Assembly: GCF_020882245.1 (NCBI RefSeq)
Contig: NC_083599.1
Coordinates: 77,974,339 to 78,038,338, forward strand
Length of the DNA stretch: 64,000 nucleotides
Direction of reading: 5' to 3'
From: Rhopalosiphum padi
Lineage: Eukaryota; Arthropoda; Insecta; Hemiptera; Aphididae
Both the position numbers and the translations under genes were made by a program. Under the pieces are notes generated by a model, which saw only the letters and a list, made by a program, of their open reading frames with translations, made no database searches and had not been told where the DNA came from. Of this stretch, positions 46,484 through 57,764 are shown piece by piece. Numbering within the stretch: position 1 is the first letter of the stretch; each line of letters begins with the position of its first letter.

Positions 46484-47387
46484 TCAAATCAGTATTTTTT
46501 ATTATTATTTTTTTTCTTTTTTAAACAATTTATGATTAGTGGTCACTATTTGTAAAAATTATGTTATGTTTTTTTTTATTAATAAATCAATAATACTAAG
46601 TTTGGTTATTATATTTTTAAATTTATATTTTTTTGCTTTTATTTTGACACTGGAATAGTTTCTTGTTAAGCCAGTTACAATTATTATAATATTATATATA
46701 ATATATTGTTGGATTTCTCATTTACATAGCTATACATAACTCGATTGGAAGTTTTATAGGTTTCTTGTATTAAAGCAGTACATAATCATATATGTAGACT
46801 GGTGTAACATCATAGGTGCAATTTGGGGGGGACTATTTTAATTTGCATGTATGTACTGTGTGTATGCTCTCTGTAGAGATATATAAAAGTGGAAGGAGAT
46901 ATATATACAAACCATATTTTGAGGGATAGTTGCTTATCTCCCCCCAAGCCCCTTCAATTTGCTCTAATATGCGTAATATATATTATATACCTATATTATT
47001 GTGTATTCTAAGCAGCTATACAATAAAAAAATATACATTTATGTTTTCTTATTCATATTATATAATAGTATAGTTATACTATATACTACCTACAACTGAA
47101 ATATTTAATTTATTATTAAATTAAAAAAAAATTGAAAATCACAATTTTATATTTTTAAAATACTTAAATGAAAATATTTTCAAAATAATTGTATACATAT
47201 TTTAATAATATAAATACGATATTTTGAAAATATCCCAGTTATATTTTGATGATGCTAATTAGGTGACAAAAAATATTTCCAAAACATTTTTAAAAAATAT
47301 TATGATCATTTAATAACATTTTGAAAACATAATATATTTCCTAAATAATATTTTAAAAATTATTTAAAAATATAATTTTGCTGTGTG
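46484..47387. other. 3' end region of the EnSpm-like element
   Basis: No gene is present. AT-rich sequence with many AAATATTT-type motifs in the last 250 bases, mirroring the left end (23227-23450), and ending TGCTGTGTG. Confidence 0.6.
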
Positions 47388-47765
47388 TTATAAGTTACAA
47401 TATAAAATACGCAATACTTTTAATAAAAAATCTATTAAATCGTAATGAAATTATTATTTTACATGTATTTTAAAAAGTAATTGGGTTAGAAATATAAATC
47501 GAGTTCTGGTGTATAATAATTTTTATGCTTAATTTATTGGTTAATGTTTTTAAGCAAACAGGAGCTTTAATTAAAAAATCGGTTTGCGACTCGCGAGCTA
47601 GTAGCGAGCCAGCGCACCGTATAGAATTCGCGGGCGACAATTTACGTAACGACCTGTAATGACGTTTGACGCGAAACGTTCAGCACGACCGTCCGTGAAA
47701 TAATAATAGCCTCTCCCGCGATTACAACACGCGGACCCCGTCGCGTACACGATGGTTACGACGTT
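47388..47765 (-). mobile_element. X family copy C, outer part (minus strand)
   Basis: Reverse complement of the left 450 bases of X copy B: shared landmarks include GCAAACAGGAGCTTTAATTA, GCTAGTAGCGAGCCAGCGCA and ACACGCGGACCCCGTCGCGT. About 100 bases of the terminal part, including the terminal repeat, are missing near 47765. It continues on the far side of the EnSpm-like insertion at 23226. Confidence 0.78.
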
Positions 47766-47830
47766 CGTGAAGTTAGCCTTTACACTTAATTAAAACAAGT
47801 TTTGCATAGTGCCAAAATTTTGCAAGTAAT

Positions 47831-48190
47831 TAGCAAGAATTTGCAAGTCCAGTCCCAGAATTTGCAAGTCTATAACAAAGAAGTTATTAGGGGTGGAACC
47901 AAAGAAGGGCTAACTTCACGCAGCCCTTACTTGTTGTCCGAAACCATCGAAACCGGTATCAAAAAATTCGTTATAATTAGCAAGAATTTGCAAGTCCACT
48001 CCCGGAATTTGCAAGTCAAAAACCTCACCCCTACGAATTTTCAAAGTTTTCACCACAGCCCTTACTTGTTGTCCGAAACCTTCGAAACCGGTATCAAAAC
48101 ACTCGTTATAATTAGCAAGAATTTGCAAGTCCACTCCCGGAATTTGCAAGTCTAAAACCTCACCCCTACGAATTTTCAAAGTTTTTACCA
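47831..48190. repeat. About 135-147-bp tandem repeat, 2.7 units
   Basis: TAGCAAGAATTTGCAAGTCC begins units at 47831, 47978 and 48113. Each unit also carries a second GAATTTGCAAGTC, the phrase CTTACTTGTTGTCCGAAACC and GAATTTTCAAAGTTTT. The last two units are nearly identical. Open frames across it (both strands) arise from the periodicity and are not taken as genes. Confidence 0.85.
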
Positions 48191-48224
48191 TTGCCCAATG
48201 TTAAGTAATTTTAATTGAATTTTT

Positions 48225-48645
48225 TAAATCGAACCGAATTTTAAATTATTTTTTCGAGCTCGAACCGAACCGAACCTTCATATTTTCTACCGAACCAAGC
48301 CGAACTGAACCTAGAATCATTTTAAGTCGAACTCAATACTTTTTATCATTATTATTATAAATGGTACATAAAGTGCCCATTAAAGCTTATAACTTTCTAT
48401 CGCCAATAGTCTAATTATTTCTAAATAATGATTATCAATTTTTATTTATTTTTTTTTATAACTTTTGAAAAATTGTACAGTTATTTGTTGTTGAACTATC
48501 GTGGCCAGTAAGTCTGGTTTGACAAATATATCCAAGTTCGATTTTTGAACAGTAAAAGATGTTTGATAGTTCGGTTCGAATTTTGAACCGAACTGAACAT
48601 CAAGAATTCGGTTCGGTTCGGTTCGTGATTCGAATAGTTCGACCC
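48225..48645. repeat. Inverted GAACC/GGTTC-rich arms (possible hairpin element)
   Basis: The left arm near 48225-48310 holds GAACCGAACCGAACC and CCGAACTGAACC. The right arm near 48560-48645 holds GGTTCGGTTCGGTTCG and GTTCGGTTCG. About 250 AT-rich bases lie between. The arms can pair. It looks like a MITE grown around a short repeat. Confidence 0.6.
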
Positions 48646-49040
48646 ATCATTATTATTTACCAATATTATCTCCGTGGAAGATAAATATATTCAAATGCGA
48701 TTTATACAATTATAAATATGGAAACTCTGATTGAATAGCATTCAATTTTTTTTTTCAAAAATTTAAAAATTATTAAAATATTTTTTATGTAATTAGGTGT
48801 ATATATAAATTATCAAATTAGCTATTTTGTTGATCGTATTTTTTAAAACATTTCAAAATAAAAAAAAAATATTTAATAAAAATCGACTTTTTACTAATTA
48901 GACAATTATTATGAGAATAATAGTCTTATTATTATGTTTACATAGCAAAATAATTGCATAATTTAATCAATCTCGATTGGAATGCTGATTTTATTTTTAT
49001 GATAATCTGTAAATATCTAATTATTAGTAAAGCTTTCAAT
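48646..49040. other. AT-rich stretch without features
   Basis: I see no gene or repeat structure here. Confidence 0.5.
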
Positions 49041-49044
49041 TAAG

Positions 49045-49722
49045 AGGTCGTTCTGGTAGCGAAAAATCGACCGTAAAAACATGCTTTCGTACTTCCCATT
49101 TTCCTCAGCTCTCAATAGTCGTAGAAACATGATTTATACACCAAAATAAACTTGAGAAGTTCCTCTAGATGATCTCGTTCCAGATTTTTGAATTTTTTTT
49201 TTAAACCAGAGATATTTGCATTTGAAATTTTCAAAATTTTTAACATTTTTAAAAAATCATATTATAAAATAGAAAAAAAAGATATCAAAAAAGTGGAACG
49301 CAGTCCTCTAGAGGAACTACTCAAGTTTATTTTGGTGTTTAAAATATGTTTCTACGACTAACGAGAGCTGAGGAAAATGGGAAGTACAAAAACATGTTTT
49401 TGCTTAAAAAATCATAAATTTACAGTCGTCATGTGCTGCTCTGCTAAGTATAGCGGCAGCGTTCGAGAACAATGTTCATACCACCACCCCGCGCACGACT
49501 GCAGCCATGCCACACCAAAGGTTTAAACTGGTTTTCATATCGCAGTTTATAAATAAATATTGTCAATACAATAACAATTATGTTAGTGACCGAATAATAT
49601 TTTAACCGATATCGAATTTCATATTTTGTGTATTATTATTCTGCACGCCGTATTAAAGATCTCACGTTCGTAATAATTAATAAACCGTACGAATGTTCGT
49701 TTTATGATATGTTTGTACACTA
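49045..49722 (-). mobile_element. X family copy D, right end only (minus strand)
   Basis: The terminal sequence GAGGTCGTTCTGGTAGCG directly follows TTAA at 49041-49044. The hairpin arms lie at about 49079-49170 and 49302-49395. The sequence then follows copy A inverted through the sites where copy A carries the hAT (CTCTAGAG) and the Harbinger, both empty here. It continues to a point matching about 12990 of copy A and then ends next to the mariner-type element. Confidence 0.8.
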
Positions 49723-50607
49723 TAGTGCGGCTCACGAAAAGTGAGCGTTCAAGGTCAGTGGGATCAGCGACTCCCGTGGCAGTTTTAAATAAGTGATTGT
49801 CAAACCTTTTTGCCGCGGTTTTTAAAATTGTTGATACCAGTATTATACAGCTCATACATTACAATAATATTAAACACATAATTTATATGAACGTTACGAC
49901 TTACGATTAGGAAAAATTGCATAAACTATTTTAAATACAGATATTAAACATTTTATTTACAAAACTAATCATGATTTAATCATAAAAATATATTAAAATG
50001 CACAAATATAAAATAATTTAAATTAAAGTAATTAGGTAATATATACATTTTTTACACAAATAATTTACATTTTTTACATAAATAAATTTACATTTTTTAC
50101 ACAAATAAATTATATTATGTCGTCTTCCTCGTCGTCTTCATCACTACTTGTGTCACCTGGTCGTATTGTGAGAATAATAGGCTCCAAAATGACTTCTCTA
50201 TGTTTTTCTTTTTCATAATCTTCGTCCTGTAATTTTTCGGCATGACGTACGCAATTTTCCCAATTTTTTTTTTTCACTGAATCTATTGCTTCGTTCATTA
50301 GTGTTTCAACATCAGCCATCTTGAAGGTTGTATTTTTAGATGCAACCTGTCTCTTTGCTTGTGCCCATATCATTTCGATAGGGTTGTACTGGCAGTGATA
50401 TGGTGGTAGTCGTACAACTTCATGTCCCATTTTAAAGGCAAATTCATCCAGTTCGTATTTTTTTTCGGTCGGTATTAAAACTTTAACTTTTTCACGAAGC
50501 TCAGCAACTGTTTCAAGTGGAGAAAAATTAATTTTTTTTTTAGTCAACCATTCTTGAATATCGGCTTTTCGGGCATTGCTTTAATTCACTTTTCGTGAGC
50601 CGCACTG
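49723..50607 (-). mobile_element. Tc1/mariner-type deletion derivative, 885 bp
   Basis: The terminal inverted repeats match YAGTGCGGCTCACGAAAAGT at both ends, and TA flanks them (49721-49722 and 50608-50609). It agrees almost base for base with 3830-4650. It lacks the portion encoding the N-terminus and the first two catalytic residues; the junction lies near 50583. Small differences include a second and third copy of TTTACATTTTTTACACAAAT near 50050-50100. It is non-autonomous. Confidence 0.85.
50110..50547 (-). pseudogene. Mariner-type transposase fragment, C-terminal third
   Basis: This 145-residue frame carries YNPIEMIWAQAK with the last catalytic Glu and the acidic tail. Here the T-run is 10 bases long and the frame stays open where copy 1 is shifted. 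The N-terminal two thirds are deleted, so no activity is expected. Confidence 0.82.
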
Positions 50608-53286
50608 TAGACATTATCCAATAATGAGCTGCTATCAACGATGAAATCAACTGTGGTCCGGCATGAAAGTAAGTTAGATGGAAATGACGAATAATAAGTA
50701 TAGTCAACGCACTTGACTTTAATAGCAATATTGGATTTTTTGATTCAGCGGGTAAGGTAGCATGTCGAAGCCGGCCTCCAACACGTATAATTTTGTTTTC
50801 ATCAAAATACGAATAATTGGTACCATTGCATCCATCACTTCTTCATGGGAAACAAGATCATTAAAAAATGGTGATGGTAACTTACGCGCATGTTTTATAA
50901 AACGATAGATGATGACCACGACTCTTTGCATACGGCGCAGCGATGAAAACCGTGAGAACCATTCAACTTCCTTCTCGGGCAACGTCACTAAACATGCTTT
51001 CGTCGAATCTGAATATTCCGGCAAATGTGAGGCTGGCATGGGTTGAAAACATGTAAATGGCCATTCAGATTCAGGTAATTTTAAAAATTGGGGCCCTGCC
51101 AATATAGATGGTGGTTAAGAACTTGAGATGGAAATAGCCCTCTTGATACACAATCCGCGGGATTTGATTCAGAGGCAACATGCTGCCATTAACAACTTGG
51201 TATAAGTTCGGCGATTTTAGCAAGTCGGTTTGTAACAAATATTTTGAAACTCGAATGAGGTGACGTGAGCCAAGATAGTACTATGCTAGAGTCTGTCCAA
51301 GCTTGTATTGCCGAAATCGGTATATTATTCTGAAAGGTATTCATTAAATGATGTAACACTTGTGTCAGCAATAACGCTCCGCATAGCTCCAAACGTGGTA
51401 TCGTTAACGTTGTTTTTGTTTTACTTATTTTAGAAGGCGAAACTTTTGACTTAGCGGTTATAAAATGTACAAGTATACGCCCATCTTGGTGAATAATTCG
51501 CAAATAAACCACGGCACCATAACCCTTTTCCGATGCGTCAGCGAAACCGATGAGCTGTGCGTTACAAGGTTCTTTAGTGGGAATATGACGACAAATTTTT
51601 ATACTTGAAACCATATGCAACTCTGAAGAATATTGTTCCCACAAGTCAGCTAGGTTTGGCGGCAATTTATCATCCCAATTAAGGCCCCCTTGCCAAAGTA
51701 ATTACATGAAGCATTTGGCCCAAAATATCATAGGAGCAAGAGCCCCATGGGGATCGTATAGTTTTGCACAATACTGATCTTTTTGTATAAATTGGAGGTA
51801 TTGATGCAGTATGATAACTAAACGTATCCGTGGCTGGTTGCCAATGTAATCCAAGTATTTTTATTCCAGCATCATCCTTAGGATCGAATGATAAACTATT
51901 AGCTTGGTCGTCAGAAGGAATTTTAGACAGTAGTTCTTTAGAATTTGACGACCATTTTTTAAGTTCAAAACTACCTCGAAGTAGTAGCTGTGTGACTTCA
52001 TCTTGTAATTTAAGTAAGTCTGTGATACTATTACGACCAATAAGGATGTCATCTATGTATGTCTATGTTGACTAAACATCCTTAGTTGACGGGTAAAGAT
52101 GTCCATCGTTTTGTTCTAATTCATGCAGCACACGAATCGCTTGAAACGGAGATGACGTGAGTCCATAGGTAATGGTCGTAAGTTCATAGTCACGTAGAGA
52201 TTCTAATGGTGTTGCACGCCAAAATATATGCTGGTATTGACAATCTTCTGTATTAATTTTGACTTGGCGGTACATTTTACAAATGTCTGCCGTAAATATG
52301 TATTGATTGAAACGAGAGCGGTGTAACAAATCAGTTATATCTGTCTGTAGATTGGGGCCAACATGGAGCAGATCGTTCAAGGACTTACCTGAAGATGACT
52401 TGGCAGAAGCGTCGAATACGACTCGAAGTTTCATTTTTGATCCATTTCGCTTTACCACTGCATGGTGAGGAATATAATATTTTCCAGGCCTTGACGCGAG
52501 TTTCATATGACCTAGTTGTTCGTATTCCAACATAAATAAACGATAATGATCGTATACTAACGGGTCTTTCAACAGTTTGCGTTCCAAGTTATAGAACCTC
52601 GATATCGCCATATCATGAGAGTTACCGAGACAAGACGGATCGTTGTTAAATGGTAATTCTAATGAAAACCTACTCGTACTATCTCGAGTAACGGGATCTA
52701 ATACACGAGATGCAATATAAAACATAAAAAAACCGGGGAAATCGTCGACTTCAAGTGCCTTTAATGCTGATATATTTTCCTGGAATGTAGTTAAAAAATG
52801 TTTTAATTCCACGAGCGATTCGGTTTTCATAGGAGAAATTCGAATTAGTGCGTCCATATGTGCACCTAAAAGGACACGTTTATTGTCGAAACGATCGTTC
52901 AAACTTTGCCATACAATTGGATAATTGGCGTCGGTTAACGGAACCGATTTAACCATTGCAGCCGCCGAACCAGATACGGCGGACAATAAATAGTGGAATT
53001 TTTGAATCAACGATAATTGATTATTATCATGCACTAACGACGTAAATGTATCACGGAAAGATCGCCATTGTAGAATTTTTCCATCGAACGACGGCAATTG
53101 TATTTTTGGTAATTGAATATTATGTGTAATAGGGGTTGGAGTAATGTTACGATTGTTTATACCAAGTTCAGCACTTATAGCCTTAATAGCGTAATAGTGT
53201 TCCAACGCGATTTTCCCTATCGGATTGTGTACTGCCGGGAATTCACTATCACGGTCGAGTTCGATAAGCTGGTCTAAAATAGCCAA
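50608..53286 (-). pseudogene. BEL/Pao retroelement remnant (gag, RT, RNase H, integrase start)
   Basis: Reading on the minus strand: a DUF1759-type gag segment (53286 to about 52660, KIQLPSFDGKILQWRSFRD) is fused directly to the reverse transcriptase region (RFYNLERKLLKD; LRVVFDASAKSSSGKSLND; TYGLTSSPFQAIRVL). The normally intervening zinc knuckle and protease are missing, so there is an internal deletion. Two TAG codons precede the catalytic YIDDILIG near 52050. RNase H follows (IGFADASEKGYGAVVY; AWTDSSIVLSWL) at 51665-51189, then a pre-integrase region (51102-50719). An integrase start (HFHLTYFHAGPQLI) breaks off at the mariner-type element. No LTRs were found. Inactive. Confidence 0.85.
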
Positions 53287-53289
53287 GGG

Positions 53290-53787
53290 CGGAGTGGCCC
53301 GCCGGGCAACCGGGACAATGCCCGGTGGCCTGGCTTGCTTATATAAGAAGTGGCCTGGTTCTAGTATGATAAAAATAATTAATATTTAAAATATTTAGCT
53401 ATTTTTGATGACTGTAAAAATAACGAAAACAAATTTATAATGTGAACCACGAATTATAAATAGTAATTACTCGATGTTGCGATAACTCTTTTTTTTACAT
53501 ACTAACGTCGTCTTATTATAACAATAGACAAGTAAAATACACAATCTATAAATAGTTATTCAAACGGGTTATATTATATTGAAATTGACACAAAACAACA
53601 TAGTATATGACTATGATTGTAAATAACATCACAGGCTTGCATTTTTATTTCATAATACCAAATACCACAGATTATGTTTGTAGTTTGTATAAACTGCGAT
53701 AATACGGTCATACGGACTAAATCCAAACAAAACCACAAAGTTATAATAAGTTAATGTGCAGTTTTCAATTTGTTTTTTATTTTCAAT
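53290..53787. other. 5' part of hAT 3 without genes
   Basis: AT-rich leader between the left terminal repeat and the presumed start codon at 53788. It contains a TGCCCGGTGGCC block near the end that resembles sequence at the right end. No other feature is visible. Confidence 0.5.
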
Positions 53788-54041
53788 ATGCATAAAAATA
53801 CCAAAACCAAACGAAAAGGAGGACATGAGAGGGAACAAGAGAAAAATTTTATTTTTATTTTTTTTTATTATAATATTATGAAATGTTTCAGCACACAGGG
53901 TGCTATTACAAGTATTTTTAACGGTTAACAATTAATTAATTAAATTAGATTATACTAGGTACATGCATTATTTACATTGATACAAATGAGTTTATTATAG
54001 TTATAAGCTTATATAATATAGTATAAGTGTAAATATATTTT

Positions 54042-56747
54042 CTATGGGTCTTCTGATGATGAATCTTCGCTATCCGTTAGGAGAATGTCTTGAGGGAGCC
54101 GTGGACGCAGACGTCTGTTTAGTGTTTTTTTCCCTAGGTTGTAGTAGCAGGCTCCGTCCGAATTTTTAAGATTGGTGTGAAAGTTTTGGAATTGTGTCTT
54201 TATCCATATGTTGATAAATGGTATACCCGTGTCATTGTGGGTTTGGCTGTTTCTCATAAACCATGGAGCTTTGAGGCAAATGCTCAAAAATTTGTTTTGT
54301 AAAATTTGTATCTTTTTTATCTTAGTGGGTGACGCAGCTGCCCATACAGGACAGGCGTAGGTTATCAAAGGCCTTATTATTGATGTGTACAGAAGGAGTG
54401 ACGATTTAATTTGCAGTGTTGATTGAGCATTGACTAGGGGGTATAGCATTCTCATTCTGGCATAGCCCTGTGTGAATTTTTTATTAATGTGGATGTTCCA
54501 TGTAAGCTTTTCGTCAAGAAAAACACCAAGATATTTAACCAAGTCATCTTTTCTGTTCCACTGTATGGCCTGGTTGTTAATGTAGATGCTTTTAGGATCT
54601 TTGTACCTTTTTAAGGTGAATATTTTAGCCGCGCTTTTAGTCGGGTTAAGGTTCAGCTTCCATTTTTGGAACCAGGAAGTGATTTCATTTAATGAAGATT
54701 GAAGTTTTTGTATCGATGTGTCTATAGAGCAGTCTTGTGTAATGATTGTCGTATCATCAGCGAACATTGCGAGTTGGGAATTGGGAGGGCTGGGAATATC
54801 GTAGCAGTATATATTGAAGAGGGTTGGCCCTAGTACTGATCCTTGTGGGACTTCAGATTTTATTTTGTGTCTTAGTGATAAGTCTGTGTCTATTCTGACT
54901 TGGAACGTTCTGTCTGTTATGAACGATGTAATGGTTTTAAGTAAATACGCTGGGAGATCTAGTGCTTTTAGTTTTTTTTCCAGTCCTTTATGCCAGACCT
55001 TGTCAAAGGCCTGTGTCAGATCTAGGAAAACTGCTGTTGTGTATTGTTTGTTTTCAAACCCGTGTACTATTATTTCCGATATGCGTTGTATCTGGTGGCA
55101 TGTTGAATGTTGTGTTTTGAAGCCAAACTGATGTTTGGGGATTATGTGTAGGTAGGGTTTTATCCTTTTCAGTATGATCCTTTCATATATTTTGGATAGT
55201 GTTGGTAAGAGGCTGATAGGTCTGTAACTTAAGGGAGAGTTGGCTGGCTTTCCAGGTTTATGAATGGGGACTATTATTGCGTGTTTCCATGTGGAGGGAA
55301 AAGTGGCTATACGCATGGCTGAGTTAAATAGAGAGGCTAAGTATGATAACGCTTTGGGAGTTAGGTTTTTAAGGATTTTATTTGTTATTAGGTCATGACC
55401 AGGACTTTTCTTGCTTGCTAATTTAGTTATAATTAATCTTATTTCACTAGGAGATGTTGGGGTGATGCAGGTATTTTGTTCGGTTCTATTTGTTGCTTCT
55501 TCTGGGATTTCGTTTTGTTGTGCGGTGTCAGCTTCTGTGGTGAAGCATGATTTGAAATATACGGCAAAGGCTTCAGACTTTTCCGCATTAGTGTCATATT
55601 TGGCTATTCCGTTTTTTAGTGGAGGAATAGGAGAGTGCTGCTTAAGTATTCTCTTTGTTGCTAGCCAGAGACTTGAGTCGTTAGGATTTACTTTTTCAAG
55701 ATATGCGCGGTAAGCATTATATCTTAAGTTATCTAGCTCCCATTTTACCCTCCTAGTTAGCTGGTTTAGTTTCCTTTTAACTCCTTCATTTCTGGTTCTC
55801 TGCCATACTTTTCTTGCTTTGTGTTTATCTTTTATTAGGTTTTGCACATAGATTGGGAGGAAATCGTCAGACTGTATAACTTTTATGTGTTTTTTAGGTT
55901 TGACCTGAGCTTGCGTAATTGATATTTTTATTGTTTCAGTTATATGCTCGATGCTCTTAGTGATATCGTCTATATTTTGATACCGTTTATGATTATTTAG
56001 GTTTTTGTCTAATTTTTCTCTGAAGGCTTCCCATATTATGGGGGCATTAATTAGTTTTGGTATTTTGTGGTTAGTTTTAGTTTGTTTGTATAGGGTAGAG
56101 ATTACAGGAACATGGTCTAAGTCTAGTTCGTCTAGGACTTGGTGATGTAAGTCAATAGGGAGATTCGAGATTAGAGCTATATCTAATATGTCTGGTTTTC
56201 TTCCGGGTCGTTGAAAAGTTGGTTCTGAGGGGGGTGAAATTATTATCCGTTGTTCCGATGAGATCTTGAGTAGTTTATTACCATTTGGGTTTGTTTTCTG
56301 GCAACCCCAGGTTTGATGCTTAGAGTTGAGGTCCCCTAAAAGTATGGTTGGTTGTTCATTAAATAATTCGGATACGTCTTTGCTTTGGATTCTTTTATTC
56401 GGTGGGTTGTATGCTGAAATAACTTTTATTTCGTGTCTATCTGTTGATAATATTATAGCAACGGCTTCGAGGTTAATCATCTTGGGGATGGTTGATTTGT
56501 GGTGTTTGATGCTTTTCTTTATTATTATAGCTACTCCTCCTGAGGAGGGAATAGAATCTCTGTCAGTTCTATAAATGTTATAGCCATTTATTTTAAATGG
56601 TTCAGAGTTTTTTAGGTGGGTTTCGGTGATGCAGGCTATGTCTACTTTGTGGCGTGATAAAAATTCTATTACCGTGGATTTTTTGGACTTTATGCCGTTG
56701 GCATTCCAGTTAACAAATTTGATTTCATGCATGTTAATTATTGACAT
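54042..56747 (-). CDS. LINE 2 ORF2: APE endonuclease plus reverse transcriptase, 901 aa, intact
   Basis: Start ATG 56747 overlaps the end of ORF1 by 14 bases. Residues about 5-225 form the endonuclease: KFVNWNANGIKSK, ITETHLKN, LLGDLNSKHQTWGC and LDHVPVISTL. The reverse transcriptase follows at about 480-750 with YRPISLLPTLSKIYERI, FLDLTQAFDKVWHKG, EVPQGSVLGPTLFNI and catalytic FADD. The C-terminal part is typical of the Jockey group (LLLYTSIIRPLITYACPVW), with an acidic Ser-rich tail. No stop or shift is present. The product would nick the target and copy the element RNA. Confidence 0.92.
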   Translation of the reverse strand: MSIINMHEIKFVNWNANGIKSKKSTVIEFLSRHKVDIACITETHLKNSEPFKINGYNIYRTDRDSIPSSGGVAIIIKKSIKHHKSTIPKMINLEAVAIILSTDRHEIKVISAYNPPNKRIQSKDVSELFNEQPTILLGDLNSKHQTWGCQKTNPNGNKLLKISSEQRIIISPPSEPTFQRPGRKPDILDIALISNLPIDLHHQVLDELDLDHVPVISTLYKQTKTNHKIPKLINAPIIWEAFREKLDKNLNNHKRYQNIDDITKSIEHITETIKISITQAQVKPKKHIKVIQSDDFLPIYVQNLIKDKHKARKVWQRTRNEGVKRKLNQLTRRVKWELDNLRYNAYRAYLEKVNPNDSSLWLATKRILKQHSPIPPLKNGIAKYDTNAEKSEAFAVYFKSCFTTEADTAQQNEIPEEATNRTEQNTCITPTSPSEIRLIITKLASKKSPGHDLITNKILKNLTPKALSYLASLFNSAMRIATFPSTWKHAIIVPIHKPGKPANSPLSYRPISLLPTLSKIYERIILKRIKPYLHIIPKHQFGFKTQHSTCHQIQRISEIIVHGFENKQYTTAVFLDLTQAFDKVWHKGLEKKLKALDLPAYLLKTITSFITDRTFQVRIDTDLSLRHKIKSEVPQGSVLGPTLFNIYCYDIPSPPNSQLAMFADDTTIITQDCSIDTSIQKLQSSLNEITSWFQKWKLNLNPTKSAAKIFTLKRYKDPKSIYINNQAIQWNRKDDLVKYLGVFLDEKLTWNIHINKKFTQGYARMRMLYPLVNAQSTLQIKSSLLLYTSIIRPLITYACPVWAAASPTKIKKIQILQNKFLSICLKAPWFMRNSQTHNDTGIPFINIWIKTQFQNFHTNLKNSDGACYYNLGKKTLNRRLRPRLPQDILLTDSEDSSSEDP

Positions 56748-57764
56748 TATTATTATTATTTATTAAATTTGTTTGGTTGACTGATAGTTGGTTTGTGATT
56801 GAGTTAAAGATGGAGGTTATGATAGTTTGTATGTTTTGGAGTATGTTTTCAATAAAATCTTGTATGGTTTTTTGTAGATTATCATTAGATAGCCCATTGT
56901 ATATTTTATTTGCATGCATATGGATGGGTGTTGATTTTCCTCTAGCAATATCTGCATACGAGGTTATGTTCAATGTTTCAGGAAGGTGGTTGAAAGTGTA
57001 GGTTTGTTTTATTACGTTTTTTATTGGTTGGCTTTTAGTTTGGGCGTATTTTGGGCGTTTGTAGATTTTTGGTTCATTATATTTTTGAAGTATTTACAGC
57101 CTTTGTAATTCGCAGGATGTGGTTCGTTGCAGTTTACGCATACTGGGGGTTCTTTAGTTTTTTTAATGCATTTAGTGTAGTGATGTGGACCATTGCATTT
57201 TACGCATCTGGGATTGAGTTTGCAGGATTTGTGGATGTGTCCATATCTCTGACAGTTTGTGCATTGAGGGGGATCTTTGGATTTTCTGCGTTGTTCCGTG
57301 ATAATAATACAGTTAAATAGCTTATTTAGCTTGAAGATATCTTGGGATATGGGGCTGTTGAATAGCTGAACTGCTATTAATGAGGTCGGTGTTTTATCTT
57401 TGCTATTTAGTCTCGTCACGGATTTGACTGGGAATTTCAGATTAATTAGTTCTTCCTTAATTTCCGTTTCGGTAATTGACAATGGCAGGTTCCTTATTAT
57501 TGCCGAGATCTCTTTTTCATCTTTCAGTCTATACGTGTAGTATTCGTATTTTTTATAGTCTAGGAATTTGGTAAGTGCTCGAAAGTCATCGATTGTTTCT
57601 ACGTTAATTTTTATTTTGTTTGATCTAGCTGTGGCAGTAAAACCGTTCAGTATCGTTTCTGATATTGCTTGGCGGAACTCGGTGAATTGCGTTATATTTA
57701 TGACGAATAAAGGTGGTATTTTTGGAGTAGTGTTATCTTCATTAATTTGCGATTGCGTTGCCAT
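56734..57764 (-). pseudogene. LINE 2 ORF1: gag-like zinc-knuckle protein, one frameshift
   Basis: It starts at ATG 57764 (MATQSQINEDNTTPK). An RRM-like middle part precedes three CCHC-type knuckles: CTNCQRYGHIHKSC, CVKCNGPHHYTKC and CVNCNEPHPANYKGC. The frame ends early at 57021. The continuation in another frame (KNVIKQTYTFNHLPETL) runs to a stop at 56734, so one shift lies near 57020-57030. All else is open, and ORF2 is intact, so the element is recent or the shift is a sequencing slip. Confidence 0.88.

Larger units (their letters stand above)
23227..47387 (+). mobile_element. EnSpm/CACTA-like DNA transposon, about 9 kb plus nested insertions
   Basis: The left end CACACAGCA at 23227 and the right end TGCTGTGTG at 47379-47387 are inverted, with further inverted similarity (ATTATATTTTTAAA next to each end). 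Both subterminal zones are full of AAATATTT-type repeats. The flanks on both sides are continuous X-family sequence, as copy B shows, so this is one insertion. The flanking duplication is unclear (TTCC against TTA). Inside, on the plus strand, are a tnp2-like transposase and a DUF4806 gene. Four later elements interrupt it. The superfamily is assigned from the transposase and the CAC ends, so moderately certain. Confidence 0.65.

Noticed and set aside
47802..48191. Open frames with NLQV/RNLQV repeats on one strand and LQILANYNE on the other
   Set aside because: Produced by the tandem DNA repeat; no start context, domain or splice pattern supports a protein.
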